Below the pieces are notes generated by a model. That model was not told where the DNA came from. It was given only the letters and a program-made list of their open reading frames with translations, and ran no database searches. The position numbers were made by a program, and so were the translations under genes. From Cytophagaceae bacterium (lineage in GTDB: Bacteria; Bacteroidota; Bacteroidia; Cytophagales; Spirosomataceae), in contig JAGOAA010000005.1 of the NCBI GenBank assembly GCA_017984215.1, forward strand, positions 1 to 64,000: a DNA stretch of 64,000 nucleotides, read 5' to 3'. This document shows positions 23,710 through 34,168 of this stretch, in pieces (the first letter of the stretch is position 1; each line of letters starts with the position of its first letter).

Positions 23710-25308
23710 TTACGGCTTATTCGAATCCACCTTCAATCGCTCCTCACGATTCGAAATCTCCCAAGCCATGTAGAAGACCAAGCGGCCAACTTTCTGTACT
23801 TGATCAAATTCGATTTTTTCTACATCATCGCCCGGTTGGTGATAATCATCGTGCACCCCATTAAAGAAGAATGCTACCGGAATACCGTGTTTGGCAAAAT
23901 TATAGTGGTCGGAACGGTAATAGAAACGGTTCGGGTCATTCGGGTCATTGAAACGAAAATCCAATTCCAAACCTACGTGTTTCTTATTTTGATCAACTAA
24001 AATCTCGCGTAAAGACGATGATAATTTATCTGAACCAATCTCATAAATATAATCCGGCTTGCCCATGTGCTCCTCATCGTAGCGACCTGTCATGTCCGTA
24101 TTTAAATCACAAACGGTATTCGCCAAAGGAAACAAAGGATGATTTGAATACCACTCAGAACCTAATAAGCCTTTTTCTTCACCCGTTACCGTCATAAATA
24201 AAATGCTCCGACGAGGTCTTTTACCTTCCGCTGCAGCTTGACCGAAGGCCTCCGCTAACTCCATCACCGTTACGGTTCCAGAACCGTCATCATTCGCTCC
24301 GTTGTTAATCTTGCCATCAAATGAAATACCAATGTGATCGTAATGTGCTGTCAAAATAACGACTTCATCTTTCTTATCCGTTCCTTCTAAATAACCGACA
24401 ACATTGTAAGTATCCACAGGTTTCTCCGTACGCTCGATTGTCAACGTAATCGGTGAGGCTTTAAATTTAGCAGGTGCCGACTTTTTCGCAGCGGCTACCG
24501 AAGCTTTATAGGCCAACAAATCTGCCTCCGTTGTACCTAAAATTTCCGCTGCCATGGCAGAAGAAATCGTTAATACAGGCGCTTCGTTCGGTGAAGCAGC
24601 GACATCAGCAAAAACCATACGCTCATTTCCAAAACGCTGCATCATTACCTGACGCTGACGCAATTGGTTACCAAAGTCTTTCTCCGATTTATCTGAAATC
24701 AAGATCAAACCCTTCGCTCCCAAGGCTTGCGAACGCTTTAATTTCTCTTTCCAGCCATCGCCTTTTCCAAAAACCGAAGGATCTTTGGTACCTGATAACA
24801 CATAATTTCCTTGCGCATCTTTCGCTTCTCCTTCGAACGCCAAAACATATTTTCCCTTAGCCGATAATTTATCGTAATCTGTAAATCCAGCTTGTTGGAC
24901 CCCGTATCCCGCAAACACGACTGGCAACTTCGAATTAGCTGTCACAGGAACCAATGCGTTCGCCATGAAATGGCCTAAATACTCATAAGCCTTTCCCTTG
25001 ATGGATAAAGCAACTTTCGACCATGAACGATTGACTAAATCGACTTTTTGGAAATAAGATCCATTCACAGGGGCTAAACCTGATCTCTTAAAATGATCAG
25101 CGATGTAATTAGCCGCCACTTTTTGTTCCGCAGAACCCGTATTTCGGCCTTTCAAGCTATCAGAAGCAATAAAAGTGAGGTGTTTTTTCAAATCTTCCGC
25201 CTTTATCGTATAGGCATACGGGACAGGATTTGATTGAGCCGAAGCCCCAAATGGAATAATTTTAGCGAGTAAAATCAGCGCTAAAACATAGATTGTTGAT
25301 TTTTTCAT
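23710..25308 (-). CDS. secreted M28 family metallopeptidase with PA domain insert
   Basis: A 532-residue exported zinc aminopeptidase. The signal peptide is MKKSTIYVLALILLAKIIPFGASA (about 24 residues). The protease-associated insert lies at about 110-265 (VVFAGYGVQQ, YVLAFEGEAKD, GAKGLILISD). Zinc ligands follow: His in LTAHYDHIG, Asp in NGANDDGSGT, Glu pair in TVTGEEKGLLGS, Asp in LNTDMTGR, and His in DDYHQPGDD. Length and order match M28 peptidases that act in the periplasm or outside the cell. It is divergent from gcvP and ends before a hairpin repeat and a terminator. The family call is secure; the peptide substrate is unknown. Confidence 0.92.
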   Translation of the reverse strand: MKKSTIYVLALILLAKIIPFGASAQSNPVPYAYTIKAEDLKKHLTFIASDSLKGRNTGSAEQKVAANYIADHFKRSGLAPVNGSYFQKVDLVNRSWSKVALSIKGKAYEYLGHFMANALVPVTANSKLPVVFAGYGVQQAGFTDYDKLSAKGKYVLAFEGEAKDAQGNYVLSGTKDPSVFGKGDGWKEKLKRSQALGAKGLILISDKSEKDFGNQLRQRQVMMQRFGNERMVFADVAASPNEAPVLTISSAMAAEILGTTEADLLAYKASVAAAKKSAPAKFKASPITLTIERTEKPVDTYNVVGYLEGTDKKDEVVILTAHYDHIGISFDGKINNGANDDGSGTVTVMELAEAFGQAAAEGKRPRRSILFMTVTGEEKGLLGSEWYSNHPLFPLANTVCDLNTDMTGRYDEEHMGKPDYIYEIGSDKLSSSLREILVDQNKKHVGLELDFRFNDPNDPNRFYYRSDHYNFAKHGIPVAFFFNGVHDDYHQPGDDVEKIEFDQVQKVGRLVFYMAWEISNREERLKVDSNKP

Positions 25309-25317
25309 CGATTAAAA

Positions 25318-25349
25318 CAAATTTAAAGAAAGCGAAGTTAAGGAATCAA
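25318..25349 (-). promoter_or_regulatory. promoter candidate of M28 peptidase gene
   Basis: On the minus strand, TTG (25347-25349), 21 bases, TAAATTTG (25318-25325). The start codon is only 9 bases beyond the -7 element, so the leader would be very short. Confidence 0.5.
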
Positions 25350-25371
25350 AAATAAATCGCTAAAAAAAGCT

Positions 25372-25379
25372 TACTTTTG
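25372..25379 (+). promoter_or_regulatory. -7 element candidate of gcvP
   Basis: TACTTTTG fits TAnnTTTG exactly and lies 34 bases before the gcvP start codon. No TTG is seen at the usual upstream distance, so support is partial. No glycine riboswitch is visible in the 105-base gap. Confidence 0.4.
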
Positions 25380-25413
25380 TGGCGATTTTTCAATCCAAAT
25401 TCACAGGTATTCT

Positions 25414-28293
25414 ATGACCCCAAATTTCAAATATCGGGAAGATTTCTCCTTGCGTCACAACAATGTGGAACCTGCCGACGTATCCGCCATGTTGAAGGAA
25501 ATCGGCGTTGCTGATTTAAATACACTCATCAATCAAACTGTACCCGAAAAAATTCGTTTGGCACAAGGCCTTCGCCTACCTGCTCCGAAAACAGAATTTG
25601 AATTCCTTCGTGATTTCAAACAAGTAATGGGTCAAAACAAAATCTTCAAAAGCCATATTGGCTTAGGCTATTTTGATACGTTCACGCCAACCGTGATTTT
25701 GCGTAACATTTTGGAAAATCCATCTTGGTACACGGCTTACACGCCATATCAAGCGGAAATCGCACAAGGTCGTTTGGAAATGTTGTTGAATTACCAAACT
25801 ATGGTCATCGACCTTACGGGCATGGAATTAGCGAATGCTTCCCTGTTAGATGAGGGAACGGCAGCGGCTGAGGCTATGACGATGTTATACGGCCAGCGCC
25901 CCACTGAACGCGCAAATGCAGAAACCCTTTTCGTATCATCGCTTTGCCTGCCTCAAACCATCGATTTATTGATGACGCGTGCAGAACCGATCGGCATCGA
26001 AATCGAAGTAGGTGATCATACGAAAATCGACCTGACAGATCCTAAATATTACGGAATTGTTTTACAATACCCGGCAGCCAATGGCGAGGTATTTGATTAC
26101 GCAGCCTTTGTTGCTTCCGCGAAAGAGCAAAACTTACAAATCGTTGTCGCAGCGGATTTATTAGCCTTGACTTTATTAACGCCTCCAGGTGAATGGGGAG
26201 CAGATGTTGTTGTAGGAAGTTCACAACGTTTCGGCGTACCGATGGGATTCGGTGGACCGCATGCTGCCTTCTTTGCAACGAAAGAAAAATACAAGCGTAG
26301 CATTCCAGGTCGTATCATCGGTGTATCCGTAGATTCGGAAGGAAACCGTGCGCTTCGCATGGCACTTCAAACACGTGAACAACACATTCGTCGGGAAAAA
26401 GCAACTTCAAATATCTGTACAGCGCAAGTATTGCTATCCATCATGGCAGCAGCTTATTCAATCTACCACGGACCCGAAGGCTTGAAGAAAATCGCTTCTC
26501 GCGTTTACGGCTTGACTGAATTGTTGGCCGCTGGATTGAAAAAACTTGGCTATAGCTTAGAAAACACGCAGCACTTTGACACCTTAACAGTAATCACAGG
26601 TTCTCAAACGGAAGAAATTCGTGAATATGCAGAGGAGTCGGAGCGCAATTTTAGATACTACAAAAACGATGCTAACAAGTTAAGCATCGCCTTAGACGAG
26701 ACAACATCGGAAGATGATGTCATTGAGATTTTGGCATTCTTCCAAAGAGCTCAGGGCCAACGAATCTTAGGAGATGAGTTGACTGTCGCTTGGAACATTC
26801 CAACGTCGTTAACACGTACCTCAACATTCATGTCGCATGACGTATTCAATCGTTATCATTCTGAGCACGGCATGTTGCGTTATTTGAAATCATTGGAATC
26901 CAAAGATTTATCCATGGTTCACTCCATGATATCCTTGGGATCATGTACGATGAAATTGAATGCAACAACGGAAATGATTCCGGTGACATGGCCTGAATTA
27001 GGCAAAATGCATCCGTTTGCCCCGGCGTTTCAGACACGTGGGTACCAACAAATGATTACCGAATTAAGTGCATGGTTATGTGAAATCACCGGTTTTGCGG
27101 CGATGTCCATGCAACCGAACTCGGGTGCCCAAGGTGAATATGCTGGTTTGATGGTGATTCGTGCTTACCATGCTTCGCGTGGAGATTCACACCGCAACAT
27201 TGCATTGATACCTTCATCTGCACATGGCACCAATCCTGCATCAGCTGTAATGGCAGGCATGAAAGTGATTGTGACTCCATGTGATGAAAATGGAAATATC
27301 GATGTGGATGCATTACGAGCCAAAGCTGAAGAGCACAAAGATGATTTGGCATGTTTAATGGTCACCTACCCAAGTACACATGGCGTTTTCGAGGAGAGCA
27401 TCATTGATATATGCGCCATGATTCATGAATTTGGTGGACAAGTTTACATGGATGGTGCGAATATGAATGCGCAGGTGGGATTAACTTCGCCGGCACGCAT
27501 TGGCGCCGACGTATGTCACTTAAACTTGCACAAGACCTTCTGTATTCCACACGGAGGCGGTGGTCCAGGCATGGGACCTATCGGTGTGGCACCACAATTG
27601 GTTCCATTCTTACCCGGTCACGTGATTACGGATTCGGTTGAAGCACCCGCACATGGAGCCGTTTCAGCTGCACCCGTTGGATCCGCTTCGATCTTAGCAA
27701 TCTCATACGCTTACATCGCGATGATGGGTGGAGAAGGCTTAACGATGGCTACTAAAACAGCTATCCTAAATGCGAACTACATCAAAGCGCGATTGGAAAA
27801 AGAATTCCCAATCTTGTACACAGGTTCACAAGGACGTTGTGCGCACGAAATGATTGTAGATTGCCGTCCGTTCAAAATCTCCGCTGCCGTAGAAGCAGAA
27901 GATATCGCGAAACGTTTGATGGACTACGGATTCCACGCACCTACCCTTTCTTTCCCGGTAGCAGGAACCTTGATGATCGAGCCGACGGAATCCGAAAGTA
28001 AAGAAGAATTAGATCGTTTCTGCGACGCCTTGTTGAGCATTCGTGCAGAGATTCGTGCGATTGAAGAAGGCCGCGTGGAGAAAACAAATAACTTGTTGAA
28101 GAACGCACCACACACACAAAGTCGTGTGTTGGTTGCCGACTGGGATAAAGCCTACACACGTGAAGAAGCGGTATTCCCACTTCCGTATGTGAGAGCCAAT
28201 AAATTCTGGCCAGCTGTATCGCGTATTGACTCAGCATTTGGTGACCGTAACTTGGTTTGCGCATGTGAACCCACTTCGAGTTACGCATCATAA
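25414..28293 (+). CDS. gcvP: glycine dehydrogenase (decarboxylating), P protein of the glycine cleavage system
   Basis: A 959-residue single-chain P protein, which decarboxylates glycine with PLP and passes the aminomethyl group to the lipoyl arm of GcvH. N-terminal [17 protein letters not shown] and [18 protein letters not shown] (broken at the family motif) and C-terminal [42 protein letters not shown] and [20 protein letters not shown] are all present. The PLP lysine is K707. Length is normal for the homodimeric form (about 950-960), so this is not the split gcvPA/gcvPB type. gcvH and gcvT are not in the window. A strong terminator follows. Very secure. Confidence 0.98.
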   Translation: MTPNFKYREDFSLRHNNVEPADVSAMLKEIGVADLNTLINQTVPEKIRLAQGLRLPAPKTEFEFLRDFKQVMGQNKIFKSHIGLGYFDTFTPTVILRNILENPSWYTAYTPYQAEIAQGRLEMLLNYQTMVIDLTGMELANASLLDEGTAAAEAMTMLYGQRPTERANAETLFVSSLCLPQTIDLLMTRAEPIGIEIEVGDHTKIDLTDPKYYGIVLQYPAANGEVFDYAAFVASAKEQNLQIVVAADLLALTLLTPPGEWGADVVVGSSQRFGVPMGFGGPHAAFFATKEKYKRSIPGRIIGVSVDSEGNRALRMALQTREQHIRREKATSNICTAQVLLSIMAAAYSIYHGPEGLKKIASRVYGLTELLAAGLKKLGYSLENTQHFDTLTVITGSQTEEIREYAEESERNFRYYKNDANKLSIALDETTSEDDVIEILAFFQRAQGQRILGDELTVAWNIPTSLTRTSTFMSHDVFNRYHSEHGMLRYLKSLESKDLSMVHSMISLGSCTMKLNATTEMIPVTWPELGKMHPFAPAFQTRGYQQMITELSAWLCEITGFAAMSMQPNSGAQGEYAGLMVIRAYHASRGDSHRNIALIPSSAHGTNPASAVMAGMKVIVTPCDENGNIDVDALRAKAEEHKDDLACLMVTYPSTHGVFEESIIDICAMIHEFGGQVYMDGANMNAQVGLTSPARIGADVCHLNLHKTFCIPHGGGGPGMGPIGVAPQLVPFLPGHVITDSVEAPAHGAVSAAPVGSASILAISYAYIAMMGGEGLTMATKTAILNANYIKARLEKEFPILYTGSQGRCAHEMIVDCRPFKISAAVEAEDIAKRLMDYGFHAPTLSFPVAGTLMIEPTESESKEELDRFCDALLSIRAEIRAIEEGRVEKTNNLLKNAPHTQSRVLVADWDKAYTREEAVFPLPYVRANKFWPAVSRIDSAFGDRNLVCACEPTSSYAS

Positions 28294-28315
28294 AACCAAT
28301 TCCTTGATTATTTTA

Positions 28316-28344
28316 ATCCCCCTGGCGAACCCAGGGGGATTTTT
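28316..28344 (+). terminator. Rho-independent terminator of gcvP
   Basis: ATCCCCCTGG (28316-28325), loop CGAAC, CCAGGGGGAT (28331-28340), then TTTT. The 10-base stem is perfect and lies 22 bases after the stop codon. Confidence 0.88.
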
Positions 28345-28366
28345 ACTGATATTTTATTTAGTATGC

Positions 28367-28398
28367 TTGCATAACATTTTGTTTTTTCTTTATATTTA
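28367..28398 (+). promoter_or_regulatory. promoter candidate of fadN-fadA
   Basis: TTG (28367-28369), 21 bases, TATATTTA (28391-28398), which has one mismatch to TAnnTTTG at the last base. It gives a leader of about 65 bases before the ATG at 28468. Confidence 0.4.
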
Positions 28399-28467
28399 CT
28401 GCGTTAGACCCAAGCGATGTTTGAGACCTCGCCAACCCGGCCTAATAAACACCTCAAAATTATTAAC

Positions 28468-30870
28468 ATGAATCGTTCCATTAAACGCGTAGCCATCCTT
28501 GGCTCTGGAATTATGGGCTCTCGCATCGCCTGTCATTTCGCAAACATTGGCGTTCAGGTATTGCTTTTGGACATCGCTCCCAAAGAACTGAATGCAGAGG
28601 AACAGGCAAAAGGCTTAAGCCTAGAGCATCCATCCGTGAAAAATCGGATCGTCAATACGGCATTTCAACAAACTATACAGGCAAAGCCCGCTTCGCTTTA
28701 CAGCAGCGGCTTTGCCAAAAACATTAAACTGGGCAACTTCGATGATAATCTACCGGAGATTGCACAGGCCGACTGGATTATGGAGGTCGTCGTGGAGAAT
28801 TTAGCGATCAAAAAATCGCTTTATGATCGCGTCGAGCAATTCCGTAAACCTGGCACGTTAATTACTTCGAACACTTCCGGCATTCCCATTCACTTAATGG
28901 CTGAAGGACGTTCAGAGGATTTCCAAAACCATTTCTGCGGCACGCACTTTTTCAACCCGCCAAGATACCTGCGCTTGTTGGAAATTATCCCAACCCCAAA
29001 AACGGATCCTAAAATCATTGAATTTCTCTTACAATTCGGGGAAACGCAATTGGGCAAAACGACCGTCTTATGTAAGGACACGCCAGCCTTTATCGCAAAC
29101 CGCATTGGCGTTTATTCGATGATGCAAACCATGAAAGTGGTGGAGGAATTGGGACTAACGGTGGAGCAGGTAGACAAGTTAACCTCTAAGGTTGTCGGCC
29201 GACCGAAATCCGGGACCTTCCGTTTATCGGATGTCGTGGGTTTAGATACAACGGTTCACGTAGCGAATAATTTAAAGCAAGCGTTGACGAATGACGAAAG
29301 CATTTCGATTTTCGAATTGCCCAACATGCTTCAAAAATTAATGGAGAATAAATGGCTCGGTGATAAGACCGGTCAAGGATTTTACAAGAAGACTAAAGAA
29401 GGAGGCAAGACGGTTATTTTAAGTCTTGACTTACAAACATTTGAATATCGTCCGTCTCAAAAGGTTTCTTTCGAAACCTTGGAACGTACAAAAGCCATCG
29501 ACAAACTAGCCGATCGCTTTGCGGTTTTATTAGCAGGAAAAGATTTGGCGGGAGAATTTTACCGCAAAACCATCTTGGATGGTTTCCGTTACGCCTCCCT
29601 TCGCGTACCTGAAATTGCGGATGATTTTGTCAAAATTGACCAAGCTATCTGCGCAGGATTCGGTTGGGAAATGGGCATCTTCGAAACTTGGGATGCCATT
29701 GGTGTTCAAGCAGGTCTTGATCTCATGGCTACAGAGGGTCTTCAACCCGCTGCTTGGGTGACTGATATGGTCAAGTCGGGGAATTCAACATTCTATCGAG
29801 TAGAAAACGGCGAACGTCAATATTATGACATTCATACGAAAAAATACCTACGCATTCCGGGTGCTGAAAAGCAGATCAATCTGCAAATATTAAAACCAAC
29901 GAAAACCATTTACAAAAACGACGATGCGAGCATTATCGATATTGGCGATGGCATCATCAACTTGGAATTCCATTCGAAGATGAATACGATGGGCCAAGGG
30001 GTTTTAGAGGGCATCCAAAAAGCGATTGATCTTGCAGAGAAAGATTACCGTGGTTTGGTCATCGGAAATGAAGGCGTGGAGGCGTTCTCAGCTGGGGCAA
30101 ATTTGGGTATGTTGTTTATGTATGCGGCCCAACAAGAATTTGATGAAGTCAATCAGATGATTGCCATCTTCCAAAAAACCATGATGCGTGTACGTTACTC
30201 GTCCATTCCGGTGGTTGTGGCTCCGCATACACTTGCGTTAGGTGGAGGAACAGAAATCAATTTACATGCGGATAAAATTGTCGCACATGCGGAATTATAC
30301 ATGGGATTGGTGGAAGTAGGTGTAGGTCTAATTCCAGCCGGTGGCGGAACGAAAGAAATGGCTTTACGCATGGGCGATGCCCGTCGGAAAGGCGATGTTG
30401 AACTCAACCGTTTACAAGAAGCCTTCATGAACATTGCCACGGCGCGCGTGAGTACTTCGGCATATGAGGCATTGGAAATGAATTACTTGCGTAAAGAAGA
30501 TCGCATAGTATTGAATCGCAGCCAATTGATTTCGGAAGCGAAAAAAGAAGCGATTGCTTTGGCAGAAGCGGGCTATGTGCAGCAGCAGCCTCGCAGTGAT
30601 GTTTGGGTAGAAGGAAAACAAGGTTTGGCTTTATTTAAAGCGGGAATCCAAGGCATGTTGATGGGTAAATACATCTCTGAACACGATGCCTTAATCGCAA
30701 ACAAATTAGCTTACGCTATCTGTGGCGGTGATTTAGATACACCTCAACTGGTGACCGAAGATTACTTAATCGACCTTGAGCGCGAGGCATTCTTATCGCT
30801 ATCTGGCGAACGCAAAACATTGGAACGAATCAGTAGCTTATTAAATGGAGGTAAACCTTTAAGAAATTAA
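28468..30870 (+). CDS. fadN: 3-hydroxyacyl-CoA dehydrogenase/enoyl-CoA hydratase, FadN-type
   Basis: An 800-residue bifunctional beta-oxidation enzyme, started at the ATG at 28468 rather than 28417 because the NAD fold begins at once (VAILGSGIMGSRIA, G12-x-G14-x-x-G17). The dehydrogenase part runs to about residue 470, with SNTSGIPI, HFFNPPRYLRLLEI and DTPAFIANRIGVY. The hydratase part is C-terminal, with oxyanion-hole segments AFSAGANLGML and LALGGGTEI and the catalytic Glu region MGLVEVGVGLIPAGGG. The order dehydrogenase then hydratase is that of Bacillus FadN (YusL), the reverse of FadB/FadJ. It is followed after 2 bases by the thiolase. No fadE is in the window. Confidence 0.93.
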   Translation: MNRSIKRVAILGSGIMGSRIACHFANIGVQVLLLDIAPKELNAEEQAKGLSLEHPSVKNRIVNTAFQQTIQAKPASLYSSGFAKNIKLGNFDDNLPEIAQADWIMEVVVENLAIKKSLYDRVEQFRKPGTLITSNTSGIPIHLMAEGRSEDFQNHFCGTHFFNPPRYLRLLEIIPTPKTDPKIIEFLLQFGETQLGKTTVLCKDTPAFIANRIGVYSMMQTMKVVEELGLTVEQVDKLTSKVVGRPKSGTFRLSDVVGLDTTVHVANNLKQALTNDESISIFELPNMLQKLMENKWLGDKTGQGFYKKTKEGGKTVILSLDLQTFEYRPSQKVSFETLERTKAIDKLADRFAVLLAGKDLAGEFYRKTILDGFRYASLRVPEIADDFVKIDQAICAGFGWEMGIFETWDAIGVQAGLDLMATEGLQPAAWVTDMVKSGNSTFYRVENGERQYYDIHTKKYLRIPGAEKQINLQILKPTKTIYKNDDASIIDIGDGIINLEFHSKMNTMGQGVLEGIQKAIDLAEKDYRGLVIGNEGVEAFSAGANLGMLFMYAAQQEFDEVNQMIAIFQKTMMRVRYSSIPVVVAPHTLALGGGTEINLHADKIVAHAELYMGLVEVGVGLIPAGGGTKEMALRMGDARRKGDVELNRLQEAFMNIATARVSTSAYEALEMNYLRKEDRIVLNRSQLISEAKKEAIALAEAGYVQQQPRSDVWVEGKQGLALFKAGIQGMLMGKYISEHDALIANKLAYAICGGDLDTPQLVTEDYLIDLEREAFLSLSGERKTLERISSLLNGGKPLRN

Positions 30871-30872
30871 TC

Positions 30873-32048
30873 ATGAACGCATATATCATAGCAGGTTACC
30901 GCACAGCGGTGGCAAAAGCAAACAAGGGTGGATTTAGAACCATGCGACCAGATGATTTGGCGGCAGAGGTGATCAAACATTTAATGGCACAGGTTCCGTC
31001 GGTGGACCCGGTGCTCGTGGAAGATTTAATCGTAGGTAATGCGATTCCAGAAGCCGAACAAGGTATGCAGATGGCACGTTACATTTCATTGTTATCCTTA
31101 CCCAAAAGCGTACCCGGATTTATCATCAATCGCTACTGTGGATCAGGATTAGAAGCCATCGCTTTGGCATCTTCCAAAATCGCCGCGGGTATCGCGGATT
31201 GCATCATTGCCGGTGGAACAGAATCCATGAGCATGTTGCCGATGATGGGCCACAAAACCGTTTTGAATTACAACATTGCTTCCGAACATCCCGATTACTA
31301 CATCGGTATGGGCTTAACCGCTGAAGAGGTGGCAAAAAAATATGAAATTACACGCGATGAGCAAGATGCGTTCGCATTGGCATCTCACCAAAAAGCCTTA
31401 GCTGCACAAGCGGCAGGTCATTTCGATGCTTCAATCGTGCCGATCAACGTATCTGAAAATTATTTCGATGCGGCTTCAGGCAAAAAGAAAACAAGAACAT
31501 GGACGGTTTCAAAAGACGAAGGTCCGCGTGCCGATACGACGATTGAGGCCTTGGGTAAATTAAAACCCGTGTTTGCTATGGGTGGATCGGTAACCGCAGG
31601 AAATGCCTCCCAGACATCCGATGGAGCAGCTTTTGTTTTAGTCGTTTCCGAAGCATTTGTGAAACAACATAAATTAGAGCCAATCGCACGTATGGTGACT
31701 TATGCGACAGCCGGTGTCGAGCCAAGTTTAATGGGTATCGGTCCGGTGGAAGCGATTCCATTAGCTTTGAAAAAAGCAGGGTTACAGTTGAAAGATATCC
31801 AACAAATCGAATTGAATGAAGCCTTTGCGGCGCAGTCATTAGCAGTCATAAAGACATTGGGCATCGACCCGAGCATTGTCAATGTAAACGGTGGAGCGAT
31901 TGCCTTAGGACACCCGCTGGGATGTTCAGGCGCTAAATTATCCATTCAGCTCTTTGATGAAATGAAACGCCGTGACCAGAAATATGGCATGGTAACCGCC
32001 TGTGTAGGTGGTGGCCAAGGCGTTGCGGGGATTTACGAGCGACTTTAA
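30873..32048 (+). CDS. fadA: acetyl-CoA C-acyltransferase (3-ketoacyl-CoA thiolase)
   Basis: A 391-residue thiolase that closes the beta-oxidation cycle by cleaving 3-ketoacyl-CoA. The nucleophile is C89 in NRYCGSGLEAIA, H347 lies in GGAIALGHPLGCSG, and the second catalytic Cys is C377 in TACVGGGQG. NEAFAAQSLAV near residue 310 is the usual NEAFA motif. It lies 2 bases after fadN, so the pair forms a FadN-FadA type multienzyme unit. Two family B hairpin repeats follow and no plain terminator is seen before rocD. Confidence 0.95.
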   Translation: MNAYIIAGYRTAVAKANKGGFRTMRPDDLAAEVIKHLMAQVPSVDPVLVEDLIVGNAIPEAEQGMQMARYISLLSLPKSVPGFIINRYCGSGLEAIALASSKIAAGIADCIIAGGTESMSMLPMMGHKTVLNYNIASEHPDYYIGMGLTAEEVAKKYEITRDEQDAFALASHQKALAAQAAGHFDASIVPINVSENYFDAASGKKKTRTWTVSKDEGPRADTTIEALGKLKPVFAMGGSVTAGNASQTSDGAAFVLVVSEAFVKQHKLEPIARMVTYATAGVEPSLMGIGPVEAIPLALKKAGLQLKDIQQIELNEAFAAQSLAVIKTLGIDPSIVNVNGGAIALGHPLGCSGAKLSIQLFDEMKRRDQKYGMVTACVGGGQGVAGIYERL

Positions 32049-32055
32049 TAATCAT

Positions 32056-32083
32056 GTAGAGACGCGATACCTCGCGTCTCTAC
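32056..32083. repeat. family B hairpin repeat, copy B2, full-length
   Basis: GTAGAGACGCGA (32056-32067), loop TACC, TCGCGTCTCTAC (32072-32083): a perfect 12-base stem. It starts 7 bases after the fadA stop and could act as a 3' hairpin for that transcript. Confidence 0.85.
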
Positions 32084-32095
32084 AACAATAAAAAT

Positions 32096-32121
32096 AGACG
32101 CGAAGTATCGCGTCTCTACAA
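32096..32121. repeat. family B hairpin repeat, copy B3
   Basis: AGACGCGA (32096-32103), loop AGTA, TCGCGTCT (32108-32115), then CTACAA. It is in direct orientation with B2, 12 bases after it, and ends 22 bases before the rocD start. Confidence 0.8.
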
Positions 32122-32143
32122 TACCGCGTGCAATTCATCAACA

Positions 32144-33361
32144 ATGACATCAACCGATTACATCCGCCTAGAATCTGAATACGGTGCCCATAATTACCAT
32201 CCTATTCCCGTTGTCCTAAACAAGGGCCTGGGTGTACATGTTTGGGATGTTGAAGGGAAAAAATACTTCGATTTTTTATCTGCCTATAGCGCGGTCAATC
32301 AAGGGCATTGTCACCCCCGATTAATTCAAGCGATTACAGATCAGGCCCAAAAACTCACCTTGAGTTCACGTGCCTTTCATAATGACCAATTAGGTGTAAC
32401 CGAGAAAAAGCTCGCAGAGAAATTCGGCTACGAGAAGGTGCTATTAATGAATACGGGTGTTGAAGCCGGGGAATCAGCCATCAAATTAGCCCGTAAATGG
32501 GGGTATGAAGTAAAAGAAATTCCAGCGAATCAAGCCCAAATCATCGTGGCAGAAGGAAATTTTTGGGGCAGAACCATCGCAGCGATTTCATCCTCTACGG
32601 ACCCAAGTAGCTATCATAATTTCGGGCCTTTTGCGCCTGGATTCATCAAAATCCCCTACAATAACTTAGCTGCTTTAGAGGAAAAATTGCAAGATCCGAA
32701 CGTGGCCGCCTACATGGTTGAGCCCATCCAAGGCGAAGCTGGCGTGATGCTACCCGATCCCGGTTACTTAAAAAAAGCCGCGGACCTTTGCAAAAAACAC
32801 CGCGTATTATTCATTGCCGATGAAATTCAAACGGGCCTCGGTCGGACCGGCGCATGGCTTGCCTGCCACCACGAATTCGTGCATCCCGATATTCTTTTAT
32901 TAGGAAAAGCATTATCCGGAGGATTCATGCCTGTTTCAGCTGTCTTGTGCAGCGACGAAATCATGTTGACCATCAAACCAGGTGAACATGGATCGACCTT
33001 TGGCGGAAATCCATTAGCCTGCGCAGTAGCAAACGTAGCCATTGATATTTTAGCAGATGAAGATTTAATTGAAAATGCCGAAAAACGTGGCAATCAATTG
33101 ATGAAATTCTTGCGAACCTTACAAGCCAAAACAGCCTTAATTCGCGAAGTGCGCGGCAAAGGTTTATTGTGTGCGATTGAAATCAATACCGAAGAAGATA
33201 GTCCGGTCGCTTGGGAAATTTGCATGGATTTCATGCGCGCAGGCCTGTTGGCAAAACCTACACACGGAAACAAAATACGATTAGCACCACCTTTGACCAT
33301 TACGAAAACCGAAATGGATCAAGCCTGTGAGATCATCGAGAAGGTTTTCTTTGGCTATTAA
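32144..33361 (+). CDS. rocD: ornithine--oxo-acid aminotransferase
   Basis: A 405-residue class III PLP aminotransferase that turns ornithine and 2-oxoglutarate into glutamate semialdehyde and glutamate. [20 protein letters not shown] at 17-36, [33 protein letters not shown] with the phosphate-binding stretch, [15 protein letters not shown], and the PLP lysine K255 in [18 protein letters not shown] match RocD. The Tyr and Arg positions that set ornithine specificity in the opening segment ([12 protein letters not shown]) are also typical. Its TAA stop overlaps the stop of the convergent dioxygenase gene in the tetranucleotide TTAA. An ATG comes 22 bases after repeat B3. Confidence 0.94.
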   Translation: MTSTDYIRLESEYGAHNYHPIPVVLNKGLGVHVWDVEGKKYFDFLSAYSAVNQGHCHPRLIQAITDQAQKLTLSSRAFHNDQLGVTEKKLAEKFGYEKVLLMNTGVEAGESAIKLARKWGYEVKEIPANQAQIIVAEGNFWGRTIAAISSSTDPSSYHNFGPFAPGFIKIPYNNLAALEEKLQDPNVAAYMVEPIQGEAGVMLPDPGYLKKAADLCKKHRVLFIADEIQTGLGRTGAWLACHHEFVHPDILLLGKALSGGFMPVSAVLCSDEIMLTIKPGEHGSTFGGNPLACAVANVAIDILADEDLIENAEKRGNQLMKFLRTLQAKTALIREVRGKGLLCAIEINTEEDSPVAWEICMDFMRAGLLAKPTHGNKIRLAPPLTITKTEMDQACEIIEKVFFGY

Positions 33362-34167
33362 CGAACCTCGAAACAACGCATCGATATTCCTCCATATACG
33401 AGTTGCTCATATGTCGTATAGACTTGTTCGTCTTTACGGGCCAGCGCTAAACTGTACAACAAAGGAATGTAATGATCCGGCGTAGGAACAGCATAGCGCC
33501 CACCGGGTGCTCGTTCATAATCGAGTAGTCCCTCAACGTTCTTATCGGCAATCAATTCCGCCGACCACACATCAAATTCCTTCGCCCAATCGTAGCCAAA
33601 GTTCTCTTGACCCGAGCTTAAATTGGGTATACTGGCCTGTAAATTGTGCACAATATTGCCGCTTCCCAGAATCAAAACACCTTTCTCGCGTAAAAACTGT
33701 AGTTCACGTGCGAGTGAAATATGGTAAGCTAAGGGACGTGAATAATTAATCGATAATTCAAAACAAGGGATGTTGTGTTTCGGAAATAAATGACACAAAA
33801 CCGTCCAAGCCCCATGATCCAAACCCCATTCGGTGGTAGGCTCAATCGCCTGAACTTGATCTGCCAACGCAGACGCAAAAAAAGGACTGCCCGGCGATGG
33901 ATATTGAAATTGATGCAATTCGCGCGGAAATCCGCCAAAATCATGAATCGTTTCGGGATTGGGTGAGGCTTGTACGAAAGAGCCACCACGAGTCAACCAA
34001 TGCGCTGAAACCACAAGTACAGCTTGCGGTGGGGCGATAGAAGCACCCAATTGATTCAAAGATTGTGTAAATGGGTTGTCCATTAACGCATTCATCGGAC
34101 TGCCATGCCCGATAAACCAAACGGGCTGACGATCCGATGAACGTAATTCAATGGGTAAAATCGACAC
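33358..34167 (-). CDS. LigB/DODA-type extradiol dioxygenase family protein, YgiD-like
   Basis: A 269-residue protein of the class III extradiol dioxygenase family (YgiD, plant DODA). The metal ligands are H21 in [12 protein letters not shown]56 in [11 protein letters not shown] and H174 in GSGNIVHNL, and the conserved H118 lies in [15 protein letters not shown]. YgiD of E. coli is a 4,5-DOPA extradiol dioxygenase; whether this enzyme acts on DOPA or another catechol is unknown. Length matches the family (about 260-270). It shares a TTAA with the rocD stop and starts one base after the end of rho, and may be read from the rho promoter or its own. Confidence 0.9.
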   Translation of the reverse strand: MSILPIELRSSDRQPVWFIGHGSPMNALMDNPFTQSLNQLGASIAPPQAVLVVSAHWLTRGGSFVQASPNPETIHDFGGFPRELHQFQYPSPGSPFFASALADQVQAIEPTTEWGLDHGAWTVLCHLFPKHNIPCFELSINYSRPLAYHISLARELQFLREKGVLILGSGNIVHNLQASIPNLSSGQENFGYDWAKEFDVWSAELIADKNVEGLLDYERAPGGRYAVPTPDHYIPLLYSLALARKDEQVYTTYEQLVYGGISMRCFEVR

Positions 34168-34168
34168 C

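Noticed and set aside
24474-24860. A 128-codon frame opposite the M28 peptidase gene
   Set aside because: Shadow of the PA-domain region; low-complexity Pro/Leu/Ser content and no promoter.
25309-25413. A glycine riboswitch before gcvP
   Set aside because: The gap is only 105 bases and is A/T-rich, and no tandem aptamer core could be seen.
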